Shown in pieces: positions 1-11,975 of a DNA stretch of 64,000 nt. Position 1 is the first letter of the stretch; each line of letters begins with the position of its first letter. Position numbers and translations under genes: made by a program. The notes beneath the pieces are model-generated. The model ran no database searches. It saw only the letters and a list, made by a program, of their open reading frames with translations, and was not told the origin of the DNA. Source of the DNA: Camelus bactrianus (lineage: Eukaryota; Chordata; Mammalia; Artiodactyla; Camelidae); assembly GCF_048773025.1 (NCBI RefSeq), contig NC_133545.1, positions 34,498,501 through 34,562,500 of the forward strand. The letters are read 5' to 3'.

Positions 1-1782
1 TCCTGTTCTGTTTGTCCCTTTCCTTAAATCCATCCTTATTCATAGTGCAGAACTCTGTTTAGGATCATCCTAGAAAATACTAAAATCCCATCTCTTGACA
101 ATAAGGCAAAAGTAAAAGGGAAAAATATGTTATAAAGTGTCATAATACTATTTCACACACTAATTCCAATCTGTAATTGACTGCCATATGGCCTCCATGA
201 ACTTTGATTCAAGAGTCTTAAGTATGAAGTGTATCTGAGACTGACAGGAGTCATGATTTATAATGAGAATCAGCCTGGCCTAATGGGAAATGGGATTTAA
301 ACTAACAAGTATTATTCTACATATTATTATTCTAACAAATCCAATCCTCAATACTACTGGACTCTAGAAAATGTTCTCTACAAAATCTCACATACAAACT
401 ATGTGAGCTTCATAGTTCTTAGAAGCCAGCCCTGTGGCTTAATCTATGGCAATGTCGCCAAGGACAATTAAGTGAGGCTCCAACTAAGGAACCATCTAAA
501 CCTGCGTTGGGCTCAAATAACATTCAAATAACTCAACATACGGAGTTGAAAAAATGCCAAATTCATACCTTAAAATAGCATGAGGTTATTTAACATTAAA
601 GGTCTAGAGGACTCCATGGAGAATTAGACAATACTGAGATCACAGTGTCACTCATATTGGGTCAGCCTTGAGAAGAGAATAGGAGAGAATTTTTGCCTTA
701 ATTATCACTAATAATATTAAAATCATTCAATGCTGCATGTTCAAGCCACATTCAAGCAAGGTTTATGGGATTCAGAAGACTTTGGAGGTAGATTAGAATC
801 TGGGGGAAAATGGTATCAAACTAAAAGGCCTGTAAGTTGCTTCATCAAGTGAATGAGGTAATAACAGTGGGGTAAGAAAGAATAATCAGAGAGAAGGTAA
901 AAGGTCACCAAACAGGAAGTTGATAAGCTAGAATTCTAAATAATGGTGTGACCTTACCTGAGGCACTTTAACATTTTGGACATTTATTTTCAACTCTTCA
1001 ATAAGAGGGGGTTAGAACTTCTGTTTCCAGTAAATGAGGAAAGGCCACTAAAGAAACCCCTCCTCCACTGGAATGTGTGAATGTGGGGTAAAATGTTACC
1101 TACAAAATTATGCTTCAGATGTTTAAAGCAATGATAAAAAAGAAAGGGAAACCCTCAGATGGCAGGAGAGAAAAGTTGAGAGCCAGAGGGGCAGCTCTGG
1201 AGTCTAAGAACGGCTGGAGGTTGTCACTTTACAGCCCCTTGGGTTACATTATAAGACCGTGGGCACTTGAGGAGGGACTGTGGGCCTGCAAATTTTGAGT
1301 AATTCCTGGTCCCTCTATGGGCTACAATCCTAGTTAAGGATAGACTGAAATAATCTTGGGTCTACAGCCCAGGGAGAAGTCAAGGAAGCTTCTCTCTACC
1401 TCAGCTCTCAATGGAAAAAAAAATCTCCAGACTATTTTCAACTCGTTTTTTTCTCATGAATTTGGAGTACAATTTTACACTAAACATGTGGTGCAGGAAA
1501 ACCCAAGACTAGAAATTAGTAACAGGGACAGCAAAAATGGCCCTATAGTTGTTCTATGTCAAGCCTGCCTATAGCAGAAGTACATGTAAAATTGCTGTGA
1601 AGGACCCTTCAACCACCCAGGCCTTATTGTGTCCCCACAAAGAAAAATCAACTTCCCTCACCGAAAATTCTAACTCACATTCAAAATTTCAGAACCAAAA
1701 GGAAGCAATCTACTCAAAGGAATGAAAACCAGACAATTAATTCTCCAAGATTGCAAATTTTAGAGGCATATTTTAATAAGAC
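1..1782. other. Unassigned non-coding DNA
   Basis: AT-rich sequence with no repeat family that I recognise. It holds only short reading frames (62 codons at 1110-1298, 72 codons at 1356-1574) with no domain-like composition and no convincing splice context. No RNA gene or promoter is visible. Confidence 0.6.
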
Positions 1783-2257
1783 TGTGATGGGTTGAACTGT
1801 GTTTCCTCCACCTCCAGTATCCATACATCAAGTCCTAACTCCCAGCACCTCAGAATGTGACCTTATTTGGAAACAGTAATTGCAGATGTAACTAGTTAAG
1901 ATGAGGCGTTAACTGGAAAGGGTGGCCTTCTAATCCAATAGGATTGGTTTCCTCATTAAAAGGGGAAATTTGGACACAGAGACATACACAGAGGGATAAG
2001 GCCATGTGAACATGAATGCAGAGACCAAGGTGATGCTTCCATGAGCCAAGAAATGCCAGAACTTGCCGGCAAACCATGAGCATCTAGGAGAGAGGCCTGG
2101 GGCAGATCCTTCCCACTCACAGCCCTCAGAAGGAGCCAGCCCTGCTGACACATTGGTTTTGGACTTCCAGCCTCCAGAATGCTGACAATGAATTCCTATT
2201 GTTTAAACCGTCCAGTTTTGTAGTACTTTATTACAACAGCTCTAGGAAACTAATACA
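1783..2257 (+). mobile_element. Solo LTR, ERVL-MaLR (MLT1-like)
   Basis: A fossil LTR of about 475 bp that opens with a TG (tgtgatgggttgaactgtg) and closes with ...gaaactaataca. Between these lie phrases typical of mammalian MaLR LTRs: cctcagaatgtgacctta, ttggacacagagaca and ggacttccagcctccagaa. No internal retroviral region adjoins either side, so it is a solo LTR. The family was active in early eutherians, so the insertion should be tens of millions of years old and shared with other mammals. Exact subfamily not assigned. Confidence 0.75.
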
Positions 2258-2269
2258 GAGATACAAAGT

Positions 2270-3175
2270 AAGCATGCTTAAAATAACTGAAGAGACAGGA
2301 GAAGGCAAAGATGTAAGAATAAAATAAGACATGAAAAAAACAGAAGTTCTAAAAGGAAATACAGGTACACCAATTAAAATCTGCATGAAAAAGTTAAACA
2401 TGTCAGACATAACAAAATATATACCAGTATATAACTGAGGCTACTACTCAGAATGAATCACAGAGAAATAAAGAGATTAAAACTTGAAATTAAGATTAAG
2501 AGACATAAAGTATAAAATAATAATGCCTAGTACTAGCCAAAAACGAGATGCAGAAGGAGGAAATAGAGAAAATGGAGGATATCACTTGAAGCAACAATAA
2601 GAATTTCCCAGTTGATGGAAAAAATCTCTTCTCCAACTCAAGAAGCTCAGTAGAGCCCAAGCAGAACAGATAAAAATAAAACTCACGACATGATTATATA
2701 GAAACTGCAGGAGTTCTAAAAGCAGCTAAACAGAAACGATCAACTACTTAAAAAGGATAACAATTAGACTGACAGCTGACTTACAACAACAATGGAAAAG
2801 CACAGCAGAAGAAAATTTATCTGGGATGTGCTGAAAGACAATTAACTCTCAAAACTAGAGTTCTATATGTAATAGACTAAAGGTTGTATTTCTGGAAAAA
2901 TAAAATAGAACACAGAATGAAAGAAGCAATAAGGAGGAAAGGAGCTGAAAGCATTGCAAATAAATATAAATTCAAGTATATTAAAAATTAGGTTGAACCC
3001 TATTGGGGTTACATATGATTCTACCTAATGATAGTGATGACCAACTGGGAAGATGTTAAAAACTAAATGAATGGGTGTATACATCCGTCAAAACTCACCC
3101 AATGTACTCTTAACATGTGTGCATTTTATTTTATGTAAAGTATAGCCCAGAAATTGATTTTTAAAACAAATGAAA
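2270..3175 (+). mobile_element. Old LINE-1 / HAL1-like fragment, sense
   Basis: A degraded L1-lineage segment. The stretch around 2690-2870 keeps the ORF1-end wording of old mammalian L1/HAL1 elements (caattagactgacagctgac, then a ...gtgctgaaag... segment leading to an 'agagttctatat' phrase). No open frame survives. The 2985-3170 part, with its 'gtgcattttattttatgta' phrase, resembles a different old L1 3' end, so this may be two fragments. Confidence 0.55.
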
Positions 3176-3360
3176 CAGATAAACAAAAAGATCCTACTAT
3201 ATAGCACAGGGAACCATATCCAACATCTTGTAGTAACCTATAATGAAAAGGAATATGAAAAAATATATATATGTGTGTGTAACTGAATCACTGCTGTAAA
3301 CTACAGACTAACACAACATTGTAAATTGACTCTACTTCAATAAAAAATAAATAAAACAAA
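3176..3360 (+). mobile_element. LINE-1 3' end, artiodactyl type
   Basis: A 5'-truncated L1 3' UTR. It carries the signature 'ctatatagcacagggaac', followed by a 'cttgtagtaacctataatg' phrase, a short (TA)n(TG)n run, 'acacaacattgtaaattga' and 'acttcaataaaa', then an A-rich tail. The same signatures recur at 22657-22950 and 25681-26496. It may have landed in the older L1/HAL1 sequence on either side. Confidence 0.75.
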
Positions 3361-4577
3361 ACAAATGGAACTAAAATGCTGCATTATAAGTGAGATAAAG
3401 AGCACTGATTGCATTTAAAGCTTTCTAATATATTTATACTGTTTTGGAGGAGGATAGGGATAACGGTGAATTTTAAACCACATCAAGGTGAAAAAGCATG
3501 TTGAATGTTTAAAGTTAACACAAAAAAAGAAAAGAATGGAAGCAGAATGGAAGCCCCTAGGGTACAGGGACAGTGTATTCTTCATTCTTTCTTTGATGTG
3601 ATTTTGAAAAATGTAACACAGGCATAGAAATCATGCAGCAGTAACAATTACAAGGGGGTCAACCTAGTGATCCAGAAAGTTATTAGGTTATATTAATGGG
3701 AAAAAAAACCAAAAAACAGAAAACTAAAACAAAAATATAGAGGGATTGGCCACATAGGTGCTTGAGAATATGTCTGTAGGTCAGAATTTGATGGATATTT
3801 TTTCAAGATAATGAAATAGAATTTCCAAGTGATTAGCCATTTCACAGAACACAGAAAATAATGAGATACAATAGGTCTGGAACAGGGGCATGGATGCAGA
3901 TGTTGGTATAAAAGAATTCAGATTTGGGAGAATGTATAGGATCTTGTGGACAAAATGAATTATAGATCCCAGTTCATAGATAAATGATGGCAAGACTTTA
4001 GAGAAGTGGAGAACCTTTGTAAATTTCTAGGTCAGGCACTTTATTTAATAGATGAAGACACTGGGGTCTAGGGAGGCTAGTAATTCATGCTATAACATTT
4101 GTATTCCTGAACAATCAATGCTACCATATTCTTCCTTCCAAGAGTAATTACATTTTTCACACCAGAGACAAAGATTTATGTAACACCTTGGAAAATGCCT
4201 TTAAAAAATGTGCTATTCAGGACAATTATTTCAGTTAAGGTAGATAATTGGGTACTTAAAGTAGGTAGTATATTTGCATGCTTAATTAACTATAATTTAT
4301 TTAAAAGTACTCCAATATCAAATTACTGTGGGATGCATTTGAGGCTAAAATTATTCTTTTAAAAAGTTTTTATTTCTCTCCATTTCTTTTGTGGTACAGG
4401 GTAAAACTAAACTTTTATTCCGTTAAAGGAAAATCATCAAATAGAACTGAAAACATAATGAAAAAAATGAGTAGGGCTAAAATGTTGAAGCTAAGTAAAA
4501 ACAGATCATTAAAGACCCATTCAGGATTACAAGAAAAACAATTTAATCTAAGCAAGGATAATTTGCAAATAAAACAG
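3361..4577. other. Unassigned non-coding DNA
   Basis: AT-rich. The first 300 bases may continue the HAL1-like element interrupted by the L1 end before it, but the match is weak. A 70-codon minus-strand frame (3781-3993) and a 63-codon plus-strand frame (4389-4580) have low-complexity composition and no recognisable domain. Confidence 0.5.
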
Positions 4578-4745
4578 TAGTAGCAGTGTGGTGTGGTAGA
4601 AAGTGTTGCAAACTAAACTACTTGGATTTTAGTAGCACTTTCTCATTGACAACATCTCTTGACCTCAGTATTCCCATCTGCACAACGCATTTATGTGATT
4701 ACCTTCAAATACTAAAATTCTAAGATTCTCATGGACCAGATTTGA
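4578..4745 (+). mobile_element. MIR SINE, sense
   Basis: A degraded MIR. It opens with the tRNA-like head phrase 'cagtgtggtgtggtagaaag' and runs into 'cttgacctcagtattcccat', which corresponds to the MIR core 'taacctctctgagcctcag'. The 3' part is lost. Confidence 0.6.
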
Positions 4746-5205
4746 TTAAGTGAAGGCAATTCACCTCAGGGCCAGTTTTATCACCTGATAAATCTGGATT
4801 TTCATCCCATCAATTAAAATGGCCTCTGTAACCACCGTTTTATGATAGCAAGTACATATTGCTAAATGCCTAAAATGTTTTCTGTGGAGCTAGAGAAAAC
4901 AATTGAGAGGTGTGTGCAGCCCCAAATTACACATCATTACCCTCCTGTTTACTATAACATATTCTGAAAGGAGATATCTTGTACACAGCACTTGTTTCTT
5001 ATTGCCCAGATCCTTAACGTCTCTGGAATCCTTCCCTTCCTCCACACGTCTTAGGTCTGACTCTCTGATAGTTCCAACTTACCTGGAGGCAAGAGCCTCC
5101 TAATTAGTCTTTTTTTCTCTGCCAATTCATCTCCCACAAGCTCTTATAAGGATGAGAAAATATACATGAGGTTGTGTTAAAAATATCCAATAGCTGCTCA
5201 GTGTT
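4746..5205. other. Unassigned non-coding DNA
   Basis: No recognised repeat. A 66-codon frame at 4903-5103 has no domain-like features. Confidence 0.5.
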
Positions 5206-5658
5206 TTCAAATAAAGTCCAATCCTCAGGATATCAAAGGTCCTTAAAGATCTGATCCCTGCCTGTTTCTCCGGCCATCATCTCACTACTCCCATCTCAAC
5301 AACTCAGTGCTCTATCCATCCCACTGATTTTATTGCCAGAGATCCTAAACTTGCATTCTGCTGCTCTCTCTGCCTGACAACCCCTGTCCTTTCCACTCTG
5401 CATACTCCTTTTCCACCTGCTTCACTCTTAGCTTTCCCAAATTCCCTCCCTGTCATTTAGACAAAATGCCCAGAACATTATGTGGATAATTACTGGAACC
5501 TATCATACTGTATTAGAATCATCGACTTAAAAAAATTCTCCATTTAGATTGTTAACTCTTTCAAGACAAGAACTATGTTTTAAATCATCTGTGTTCCCTG
5601 TGTCTACTACCAGTTTTATCTGAGAGTAGATGGTCTATAAATATTGTGATTGGATAAA
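5206..5658 (+). mobile_element. LINE-2 3' region, sense
   Basis: About 450 bp of degraded L2. 'ttcaaataaagtccaatcct' is followed by a 'gatctgatccctgcctg' phrase, a 'catctcactactccc' segment and the terminal L2 pattern (attgttaactctttcaagac, then 'gtgttccctgtgtctac'). This is the end of ORF2 plus the 3' UTR in consensus order. Confidence 0.75.
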
Positions 5659-6194
5659 TAAACTCTGTGTTGTCACAAGAACAAACTGTTTCTCCTCAAA
5701 CGCAAAACACTTCATTCAAGATTCTAGAATACTAAATCTTTATACCTTTTCTGTGACTCTGAAAATTCCAACTTATATATTTATGAATAATAGGTCCATC
5801 TGAGATAGAGAAATAGAAAGAAATATGTAACATTTGGATGGAGAGCATTATTTTCTGCAAATAGAGCTTTTCATAAAAACAAAATGACATTTTGTAAAGA
5901 CTGTTTCTGATGGAAAATGGAAATTTGTCAGTACCTGTTATTAAATTAATATATAGCCTTTACTAACAGCTATATTTTTTGTTTTTATTGTAAAATGTAA
6001 TGATACCTATAAGGATGTCTTAAAAATATTGTTTAATGAAAAAAATCTAGTTGTCAACAGCAGGTGGAGAACAGGAAGGGGTTTTTAAGATCAAGAACAG
6101 GAAAAGATATGATTTAAGATATCAATTGTTCTGTCCACAGTTAGAATTTCCAGCAATGGTATCAATCAACCTGCCAGTACAGCTAAAATGTAGT
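5659..6194. other. Unassigned non-coding DNA
   Basis: AT-rich sequence with no recognised repeat and no usable reading frame. Confidence 0.5.
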
Positions 6195-6425
6195 GATCAT
6201 TTATTATACATCTAACACTATTCTCAACATCTTGAACACAAACTCATTTATTCCTCACTACACCCTATGGGGTAAATACAATTATTTTCTCCATCTTACA
6301 TATGAGGAAACTGAGGCACAAATGGGTTAAGGGAGTGCTAAAGTCATATAGCTAGTAAATGGCAGAGCCAGCAGTAGGCTCAGTACATTCTAGTTCAGAT
6401 GTTCTCAATCACACTGCTCTTAAAG
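6195..6425 (-). mobile_element. MIR SINE, antisense, near full length
   Basis: A well-preserved MIR read in reverse. It has 'aactcatttattcctcacta', 'ctatggggtaaatacaatta', 'tatgaggaaactgaggcaca' and 'atagctagtaaatggcagag' in consensus order. A short sense MIR piece follows at once (about 6440-6484, 'gttgttgccaggattaagtt'). Confidence 0.85.
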
Positions 6426-6439
6426 TTAAGGAAGTAAGA

Positions 6440-6484
6440 AGAGTATCTACCCCATGAAGTTGTTGCCAGGATTAAGTTAATGCC
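6440..6484 (+). mobile_element. MIR SINE fragment, sense
   Basis: A 45-base piece matching the MIR segment 'acctcatagggttgttgtgaggattaaatg' in sense orientation. It lies back to back with the antisense MIR just before it and is cut off by the LTR-like repeat starting at 6485. Confidence 0.5.
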
Positions 6485-6840
6485 TGTAGTAGATTGCATC
6501 ATTGGCCCTAATTCTTCAGCTCTCCCCATCATCATGTTCTTTATCATGTAAAAGTATAAGTTATTTCTCCACCTCATGACTTGGGTTAGGTCATATGACC
6601 TGCTTTGGCCAACAGAGTCAGAGAAATGTGATGGCGTGTCCATCAGTGTTCTCATACTCTGCCATCACCATGGGAGGAACATACCTCGGGCAGCCCCTGG
6701 TCCCAGGAGAGAGGTGACACATATGATGCACAGCTGTCCAGGGGGACCAGACTAGATCAGCCAACTCCAGCTTCCCCTCAGATGTATGAGTGAAATAAAT
6801 GCCTCCTATTGTATACCTCTGAGATTTTGTTACTTTATAG
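6485..6840 (+). mobile_element. LTR-like repeat, MaLR/ERVL type (family not assigned)
   Basis: A fossil LTR-like repeat of about 355 bp. It begins 'tgtagtagattgcatc', contains 'taggtcatatgacctgcttt' and 'cagcccctggtcccaggaga', and ends with an 'aaataaatgcctcctatt' polyadenylation-type region followed by 'gagattttgttactttatag'. The wording matches a widespread mammalian LTR consensus that I remember but cannot name safely. No internal region is attached. Confidence 0.5.
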
Positions 6841-7024
6841 ATTACAATGCCCATAAAAGTAGACCTAAACCAGGAGCTGGGGATATGGAAGCTTTCTGGA
6901 GAGGGAGATCATACTCTGCTGTCTTCTTGTGCTTACTGTACTGTTTTAAACAAATAATTCCATGAGGATATGTAATTAAATTCTCTTTTTCATTATGGGT
7001 TAAGAACACATAGGGTATAGCTTT

Positions 7025-7138
7025 CTCACTAGACTGTAAACACTTTGAGGCCAAGAACAATGGGTTTTTCATCTTTTTATGCTCAGTTCCTCAAACAGTA
7101 CCCAGAATAGGGAATCAGTAAATATTTGATGAAAGGAC
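7025..7138 (+). mobile_element. LINE-2 3' terminus, sense
   Basis: A short L2 tail: 'actagactgtaaacactttg' followed by 'ggccaagaacaatgggtttt' and 'aatcagtaaatatttgatga'. These match the terminal L2 phrases for 'actgtgagctcc', 'gggcagggac' and 'caataaatgtttgttgaatga'. Confidence 0.65.
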
Positions 7139-9180
7139 TATTTTTTCCTTCCTTTCAAGTGGAGTTGTTCCAAGTTAAGCTACTATATTGGTGGTAACAA
7201 GATAGAACGAGCAGTTTGGAGACTGTTTAGCCAAGTACTACAACACTATCTCTAATTTCTACAGAAGAACCTTTTATGTTAAACCTGTTACAATGAGCAT
7301 GTTTTAGAAATTAACCCCCTACCCCACCCAGTAATTAAAGTCCCAAAGAAAACCCACTTCAGGTTTTAATTTGTTCCTGAAATAGTGACTGGTTGCAAAG
7401 AAGCAGCACTACAAGATGAGTTCATCCTGCTGCTACCAGTTGCAAGAGCAGATAAGCCTCTTAGCCTGTGCAAATTGAGAAAGTCAAACTTCCACCCCAC
7501 CATCCAGCCTTTACTCCTCCCAAACACAAAGACAGATAGGAACTATCACCAGACTGTATCTCCTATGATTATATCAAGTAAATTTCTGCAAGTAGTAATA
7601 GGATGTTACATGTCCCCTGCTTCACCATCTCTTTTTAGAGCAGCCAGAGGCATCAGTCTGTCCAGGCCCTTTGAGACACCTGGAAGCCCTACCCTATCCA
7701 GGCCTTAGCTCTGAGCTTTTCGTTTGCAAGTCCAGATTCCAGCCCCAAGACCCACACTCATCTCTACCAGTTTGAGCCTGTCCTGGGCCTCTGGTTCTCC
7801 ATGGCTACTGAATCCCACTGAATAGCCATCATTTAGTAAAGGGAAAGAGTAAAACTTCTTACTTCTTTTCCTTTAGTGTTTTAACTATTCCTTCTTTTCT
7901 TTGTTTTCTTCCTGAAATAGAGATGCTAAAGAAAATGATCTTTGCTATTAGTGGAAGCCACCAGCAAACACTGCAGCACACTGCCTAATAATGGGTCTCA
8001 GTTCACATATTTAATGATTACACACACACACACTGAAGGCCAATGAATCTCTACAACTACACTGTGGTACAGAAGTGATGTGAGCTGCCCCAGCTGAGGG
8101 ACTAAAAGGAGAATGGATACTATTTTGGGTCACTTTATATCCTTCCCTAAATCTGCTAAAGTGTTATGTATGGGACTTTAAAAACGTTAAAAGGGTTACT
8201 TAATTTTTATGTGTTTGTTGCTTTCTTCTTGTTGCCTTGTTACCTTCTTCTAAATTGAACCTCAGCCTTATAAGATGAATCACACTAAGGGTGAAATTTT
8301 AAGGGTTGCTGCTGGGCACTGTCAAGCATAAAGCCTATAATATCACCAAGAAATTAGTGCCACTCAAAGTTCTTCCAAATATCAGTATTTTCATCACTCT
8401 GCTTAATGTTTAATAAAAAGGTGAAGTTTGAGAGATAATTAGCATAATGAAATATTTAAAATTATTTAAGAATGACGTGTAAAAGATGTTTCTTTCTGGA
8501 TCACTCTCACTGTTTCCCTCCGCCTTCCACTTTAAGATATGTTCACATCTCTGTAATTACTAACATAATATGCCTTTGTTGAGTGCTTGGATATTTTAAA
8601 AGTAAATATTAAGTTACTTCAGGAACTATCAATGGAAATTTTAAAAAGATGCTTACAAAAATATGTTCTCTCAGGCAAACACTGAAAGCATCTTGTTTAA
8701 ATTTTAAAAATTTAAAAATTTCTATAGGCATCCATAATTAGGTATATTTTCTGATTTCTATCCTAAATGAGACTGTTCTTTGAGTAGGACAGCTTGTGGG
8801 ACTGAAAAAGCTGAAGTCAAATAAGAATTATAGTAAGAATTGGCTACATAAAAATAGTTTTCTGCAAATACTAACAAGAAACATCAAATAACTCCTCATA
8901 CTTCTAGCGTTAAATATCTGTTGCTTTTAAAATAAATCATTTGTATGTTGCACGGTTTATATGTGAGGAGATAAAAGCAATTGATGCTTCTTCAAAATGA
9001 AAAAGTGAATTCAAGTCATGTTTTTATTTGTTGAGAAATATACTATATCTACACTAGAGGATTCAAGCCAATCAGGTTATTTATTTACCTGTCTGTTGAG
9101 TACTTATCACGTAGCAACAATCATCAAGTTCTACATGTGAAACAAATAAATGTCATCAACCAGCCATTGGGAAGAGGTGT
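7139..9180. other. Unassigned non-coding DNA
   Basis: No repeat family recognised apart from a short (CA)n run near 8022-8034. A 107-codon frame at 7385-7708 spans a Ser/Pro/Leu-rich stretch without a recognisable domain, and I regard it as chance. Around 9050-9150 there is a faint MIR/L2-like phrase ('ctgttgagtacttatcacgt'). Confidence 0.5.
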
Positions 9181-9825
9181 AGTAGGCAGAATTCCAGGAT
9201 AGACCCCAAGATCCTTGCCCCCTGGAGTAGCAAGTTCTATGTAACGCCCTCCTCTTGAGTAGGGGTGGGACTGTGGATATGGAGTTTACTCCTGTTACTA
9301 GGTTATATTACACGACAAGGCTAAAGGCATTTTGAAGATATAAGTAAGGCCCCAAAGCAGTTGACTGACTATCAAAGGAAGATTATCCTGAGTTGGAGAT
9401 GACCTAACTCAGCCTTTAAAAAGAAGAAAATCCTGCCATATGTGACATGGATGAACCCTGAGAATATCATGCTAAGTGAAACAAGTCAGGTCATAGAAGG
9501 ACAACTATATAACACGTGCCTATAGGAAAGATCTAAAATAGTTAATCTCATGGAAACAGAGAGCAAGCCAGTCGTTACCAGGAGTGGGGGGGGGGGGAAA
9601 CAGGGAGTTGACAATCAATAATTTCAGTTATAAAGTTTCAGTTACGCAAGATGTGTAAGTTCTAGAGATCCGCTGAATGACAAGATTGTACTGTACATTT
9701 AAAAAGTTATTGAGAGTACATCTCATGTTAAGTGTTCTTACCACAATAAAATAAAAATTAAAAAAAAAAAAGACTGAGCCCTTTCTGAAGCCACAGATGA
9801 GTAGTGTGAAAGGGAAAACACTAGT
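9181..9825 (+). mobile_element. LTR-like repeat (MaLR/MLT1-like) split by an L1
   Basis: The left part, 9181-9423, begins 'gtagtaggcagaattccagg' and contains 'actaggttatattacacgac' and 'agattatcctgagttggaga'. The consensus resumes after the L1, at 9772, with 'actgagccctttctgaagcc'. The outer element is therefore one fossil LTR-like repeat opened by a later L1 insertion. Its right end is not clear. Confidence 0.5.
9424..9771 (+). mobile_element. LINE-1 3' end inserted in an LTR-like repeat
   Basis: It starts in the L1 ORF2 terminal region ('aaatcctgccatatgtgaca', then 'atcatgctaagtgaaacaag'). It crosses the 3' UTR G-run ('ggttaccaggagtgggg', 12 G at 9586-9597) and ends in an A-tail at 9759-9771. 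A-rich 'aaaaagaa' at the left edge and 'aaaaaaaag' at the right suggest a target-site duplication blurred by the tail. Confidence 0.8.
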
Positions 9826-10057
9826 AAAATAACTATAAAAAACATTGGTCCCTAAGGTTCCAGGAGAAAGGCTTCAGATGAGCACTGTAATAGAATGGAT
9901 TGTGTATTAATTTATTATTAACTGTAAGTTTAAAGGGAAAATAACATTTTAATCTGAGAAGAATTGTATATGAATAGGGTATCAAATTCACTTTCACACT
10001 GAGTGTAAAAAGAAGACTGAAGAGGAAACTAGAGCTAAAAGTTCTATTTATCAACAC

Positions 10058-10250
10058 CAGTTTTTCTTAAAATATGTCTACAGTTCATCTGCCTCAGAAC
10101 TACCTGGTGTTTGACTTGAAATTTAAATTCCCAGATCTGATCCCCTGGCTAGTGAATCAGGATCTCTAGAGGCCCATGAACTTTTCTTTTGGAATCTCAA
10201 ATACCATATGGGATCTGTTGAGATGCAAAGTCAGAGAACCTCTCACCTAC
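10058..10250 (+). mobile_element. MER5A-like hAT-Charlie element
   Basis: It resembles the MER5A consensus in order: 'cagtttttcttaaaatatgt', 'cagaactacctggtgtttga', 'aatttaaattcccagatctg', 'gaatcaggatctctagagg' and, near the end, 'gcaaagtcagagaacctctc'. This is a non-autonomous relic with no transposase. The termini are too worn to call the 8-bp target duplication. Confidence 0.6.
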
Positions 10251-10487
10251 CCACTTCCAGATGGAAGAGGGTAGGGGGTCACCTACTCTCTCCAAACTGT
10301 TTGGAGAGGGTTAAACATATAGAAAGATGACAGGGACCAGGGCTAGGACTTTTCAAAATAGCCCAGACCAGAGAGAATCACGTACTTTTTGGTAGATCTT
10401 CTTTCTCAGGGAATTCTGAGGTCTGGAGAGGCGTAATTATGAACACCAGACTTTTATTTATAAAGGTTATGTTCTTTGGAAAACATA

Positions 10488-10803
10488 CAAGCATACCATG
10501 GAGATATCATGGATTCACTTCCAGACAGCCTCAGTAAAGCAAATATCACAATACAGTGAGTCACACAAATTTTTTTGGTTTCCCAGTGCATGTAAAAGTT
10601 GTGTTTATGTTATAATATAGTCTATGAAGTGTGCAATAGCATTAAGTTTAAAAAACAGTGTACAGACTTTAAAAATACTTTATTACTAAAAAATTTTATC
10701 ACTTGACAGTCAGGTTGCCATAAACCTTCAATTTGTTAGAAAAAGAAAATGCAGTACTTGTGAAGTGCAATAAAGTGAAACACAGTAAAATGAGGTGTGC
10801 CTG
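10488..10803 (+). mobile_element. Tigger1-like element, internally deleted
   Basis: Terminal inverted repeats 'caagcataccatgg' (10488) and '...gaggtgtgcctg' (ending 10803) are flanked by TA at 10486-10487 and 10804-10805, the pogo/Tc1-type target site. The interior has Tigger1 wording ('ttttttggtttcccagtgca', 'gtgtgcaatagcattaagtt', 'aaaaatactttattactaaa', 'gttgccataaaccttcaatt') but only about 316 bp remain. The whole transposase region is missing, as in MITE-like derivatives. Confidence 0.85.
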
Positions 10804-10805
10804 TA

Positions 10806-11239
10806 TCCCTTGTTCTCTTTAAGGGGTATCAATGACACCAAACCTCTTGTATTTTGGAGTTAGGGAAAAGACCCCATATATATCCCCAACACAGCAAAAA
10901 ACCTTCTCTTCCCCTAACCAGATCATTTCTCATTCCAATGGACAGAAAGGGAGGAGAAAGGCTAGAGAAAATTATTTTGCAATAGTTTGTGGAATTTTAA
11001 AACTGAATTTGGGTCCTTTTACTAAGACCTAAATGCTTTCACATTTAACATATCATAGATTTGTAAACGCTTGTCTCCCAAACTCTCCTGAATTCTAGTG
11101 CCTTTTTTCCAACTAATACACCCCAAACAAAATTATTTCTCTCTTCCTCTTTTCTTCTCCTATATTATCTATTTTTGTGAACTGCCCCCTCTTCCTCCCC
11201 TACCCAATGTCAGAGAAGGTGCATAAGAGGTGTCCCAGA
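10806..11239. other. Unassigned non-coding DNA
   Basis: No repeat recognised. A 66-codon frame at 10832-11032 has no domain-like features. Confidence 0.5.
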
Positions 11240-11975
11240 CAGACTCACTAGTCATCTGAGAAATGCAAATGGAAACTGTCAGAATGTAAAAGCACTAAGT
11301 AGAGTGGGTAATTACACTATTGTAAAAGAGTTTGTGGAGCAACTAGAACTCTCATACACTACTGAAAGGAACATAAAATAATACAATCACTTTGGAAAAC
11401 TGACAGTTTCTTACAAAGTGAAGCATACACTTACCCTACGACATAGCAATCACACTTCCAGGTATTCATCCAGATGAAATAAAAATGTAGCTATACAATA
11501 GACTTATGCAAGAATGTTTAAGCAACTTTATCCACAATAGCCAAACCTAGAAATAACCCACAAGTCCATCAACAGAATAGATTTTTAAAAATAAACCCGT
11601 GTAATACTCACACAATAAAATACTGCTTAGCAATAAAAATGAACCAAATACAGATACATAAAACAGTGTGGGTGAATCTCAAAAACATTGTATTGAGCAA
11701 AGAAATACAAATCCCTGTATAATGATTTCTCTTATATAAAATTCAAGAATAGAAAAAGATTATCAATGATAATAGAAATCAGAAAAGTATTTGCCTTTTG
11801 AGAGTGGGAGACTAGGAGATTTATTAGGAAAGGGGGTACACTTTGAGTTGATGAAAAGATTCTACATCTTGATAGGAATGTGGGTTACATGGGTATAGAC
11901 ATTTCTCAGAAGTCATTGAAGTGTTTAAGATATATAAATTTCACTGTATACAGATTTTACTTCCAAAAAGTACTA
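11240..11975 (+). mobile_element. LINE-1 (L1M-type) 3' portion, sense
   Basis: The C-terminal ORF2 and 3' UTR of an old L1. Phrases in consensus order include 'aaatgcaaatggaaactgtc', 'ggtattcatccagatgaaat', 'atccacaatagccaaaccta', 'gtccatcaacagaatagat', 'ttagcaataaaaatgaacc' and 'gaatgtgggttacatgggta'. It is about 735 bp with no open frame. Confidence 0.8.

Noticed and set aside
7385-7708. 107-codon plus-strand frame as a possible exon
   Set aside because: Ser/Pro/Leu-rich without a domain, no clear splice acceptor and donor pair in frame, and no recognised protein.
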